Assembly (NCBI GenBank): GCA_947472615.1
Contig: CANJEY010000002.1
Coordinates: 1 to 38,910 of the forward strand
Origin: Beijerinckiaceae bacterium
Lineage (GTDB): Bacteria > Pseudomonadota > Alphaproteobacteria > Rhizobiales > Beijerinckiaceae
Reading direction: 5' to 3'
Length of the DNA stretch: 38,910 nucleotides
The translations under genes and the position numbers were made by a program. The notes below the pieces were generated by a model. The model ran no database searches and was not told the DNA's origin. It worked only from the letters and a program-made list of their open reading frames with translations. Numbering within the stretch: the stretch's first letter is position 1; every line of letters begins with the position of its first letter. Below, piece by piece: positions 38,030-38,910 of the stretch.

Positions 38030-38809
38030 ATGAGCGCAGTCGTAACAAAACTGAACCTGCCGTCGCTTCGCGATCGTGTCAGCCCGGAAGAATGGCGCGT
38101 GCGGGTCGAGCTCGCAGCCACGCACCGGCTAGCGCATTATTACAACTGGATCGGCACCAATTTCGGCACCCATTTCTCTGCGCGCATTCCGGGCGAGCCC
38201 GAGCATTTCCTGTTGAAACCTGTCGATCTCACCTTCGACGAAATCAATGCGTCGAGCCTTATCAAGGTCGACATGAAGGGGACGAAGCTCACCGAAAGCC
38301 CTTATCGGGTCAACAACGCCGGCGTCGCCCTGCACGGCGGCTGTTATCAGGCGCGGCCGGACGTGATGAGCGTCCTGCACACCCACACCGACACGGGCGT
38401 GGCGCTGTCGATGCTGGAATGCGGGTTGCTGCCGGTCTCGATGGCGGCGGTGCGTTTCCACAAGCGCATCGGCTACTACGACTTCAAGGGCCCTGGCGAC
38501 AACATGAGCGACCGCCAGCGGCTCGGCGAAAGCCTCGGCGAACACATGGCGCTGATCATGCGCAACCACGGTCTGATTTCCGTTGGACGTTCGATCGGCG
38601 AAGCCTTTGTGGTGATGTGTGTATTGGAGCAGGCCTGCTCCTCGCAACTCAAGGCGATGCAGACGGGCGCGAAAATGCTCATCCCGGACGAAACGATTCT
38701 CGATCCAATGGCGTCGAAGCGCGACGGCATGAACGATCGCAACAATGACGGCAATTGGGCGACCATGATGCGCCTCGCCGACCGGCTGGATTCCTCTTTC
38801 CGCGAATGA
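38030..38809 (+). CDS. Class II aldolase/adducin family protein
   Basis: HYYNWIGTNFGTHFSARIPGEPEHFLLKP; VLHTHTDTGVALSM; GEHMALIMRNHGLISVGRSIGEAFVVM; SD GGGAGG before ATG 38030. Confidence 0.92.
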   Translation: MSAVVTKLNLPSLRDRVSPEEWRVRVELAATHRLAHYYNWIGTNFGTHFSARIPGEPEHFLLKPVDLTFDEINASSLIKVDMKGTKLTESPYRVNNAGVALHGGCYQARPDVMSVLHTHTDTGVALSMLECGLLPVSMAAVRFHKRIGYYDFKGPGDNMSDRQRLGESLGEHMALIMRNHGLISVGRSIGEAFVVMCVLEQACSSQLKAMQTGAKMLIPDETILDPMASKRDGMNDRNNDGNWATMMRLADRLDSSFRE

Positions 38810-38860
38810 TGACATCGCGGCCGCGAGCGCCCGCCCCGGCTTCAGTCAAGAGGTAGCGAC

Positions 38861-38910
38861 ATGACACCGATTTATCAGGGTGAAATCACCGCCGCCAGCG
38901 CCTGGACGCC
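38861..38910 (+). CDS. Start of an uncharacterised CDS truncated by the window end (MTPIYQGEITAASAWT...)
   Basis: ATG with upstream AGAGG, open to the window end, same strand as the aldolase; too short to assign. Confidence 0.45.
   Translation, partial: MTPIYQGEITAASAWT

Noticed and set aside
1-38910. Looked for CRISPR arrays, tRNAs/rRNAs, transposases, integrases, toxin-antitoxin or phage-defence genes
   Set aside because: None recognised by eye in the ORF translations or as direct-repeat arrays; small RNAs cannot be excluded without covariance-model searches.

Overview
GC-rich chromosomal window, most consistent with an alphaproteobacterium of the Hyphomicrobiales (inferred from gene content and order, not proven). 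Housekeeping blocks: dnaE (replicative type), queA-hyp-tgt, moeA-moaC-trpC-trpD-trpG, trpE-ppiD-like, tpiA. These are interleaved with accessory catabolic and uptake modules: a thiolase/CaiB/SDR/MmgE-PrpD/TctC operon; an amidase with a GatC/AtzG-like small partner, beside an Asp/Glu-racemase-family protein lacking both catalytic cysteines; a second MmgE/PrpD; a D-2-hydroxyacid dehydrogenase with an SDR; a secreted cyclase-family hydrolase; a TauD/TfdA dioxygenase; and a class II aldolase. Six solute-binding proteins (three TctC/Bug-type, three ABC Fe3+-type) occur with no permease or ATPase genes in the window. The most notable unlisted signal is a 33-codon ORF (11563-11664) upstream of dnaE. 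It has a good Shine-Dalgarno, 31 of 33 codons ending in G/C, and a one-mismatch match to the alphaproteobacterial LexA box (GTAC-N7-GAAC versus GAAC-N7-GAAC) just upstream, so it is a candidate SOS-induced micropeptide. No rRNA, tRNA, CRISPR array, transposase or phage genes were recognised. All assignments come from reading the sequence and protein motifs; no database search was run.
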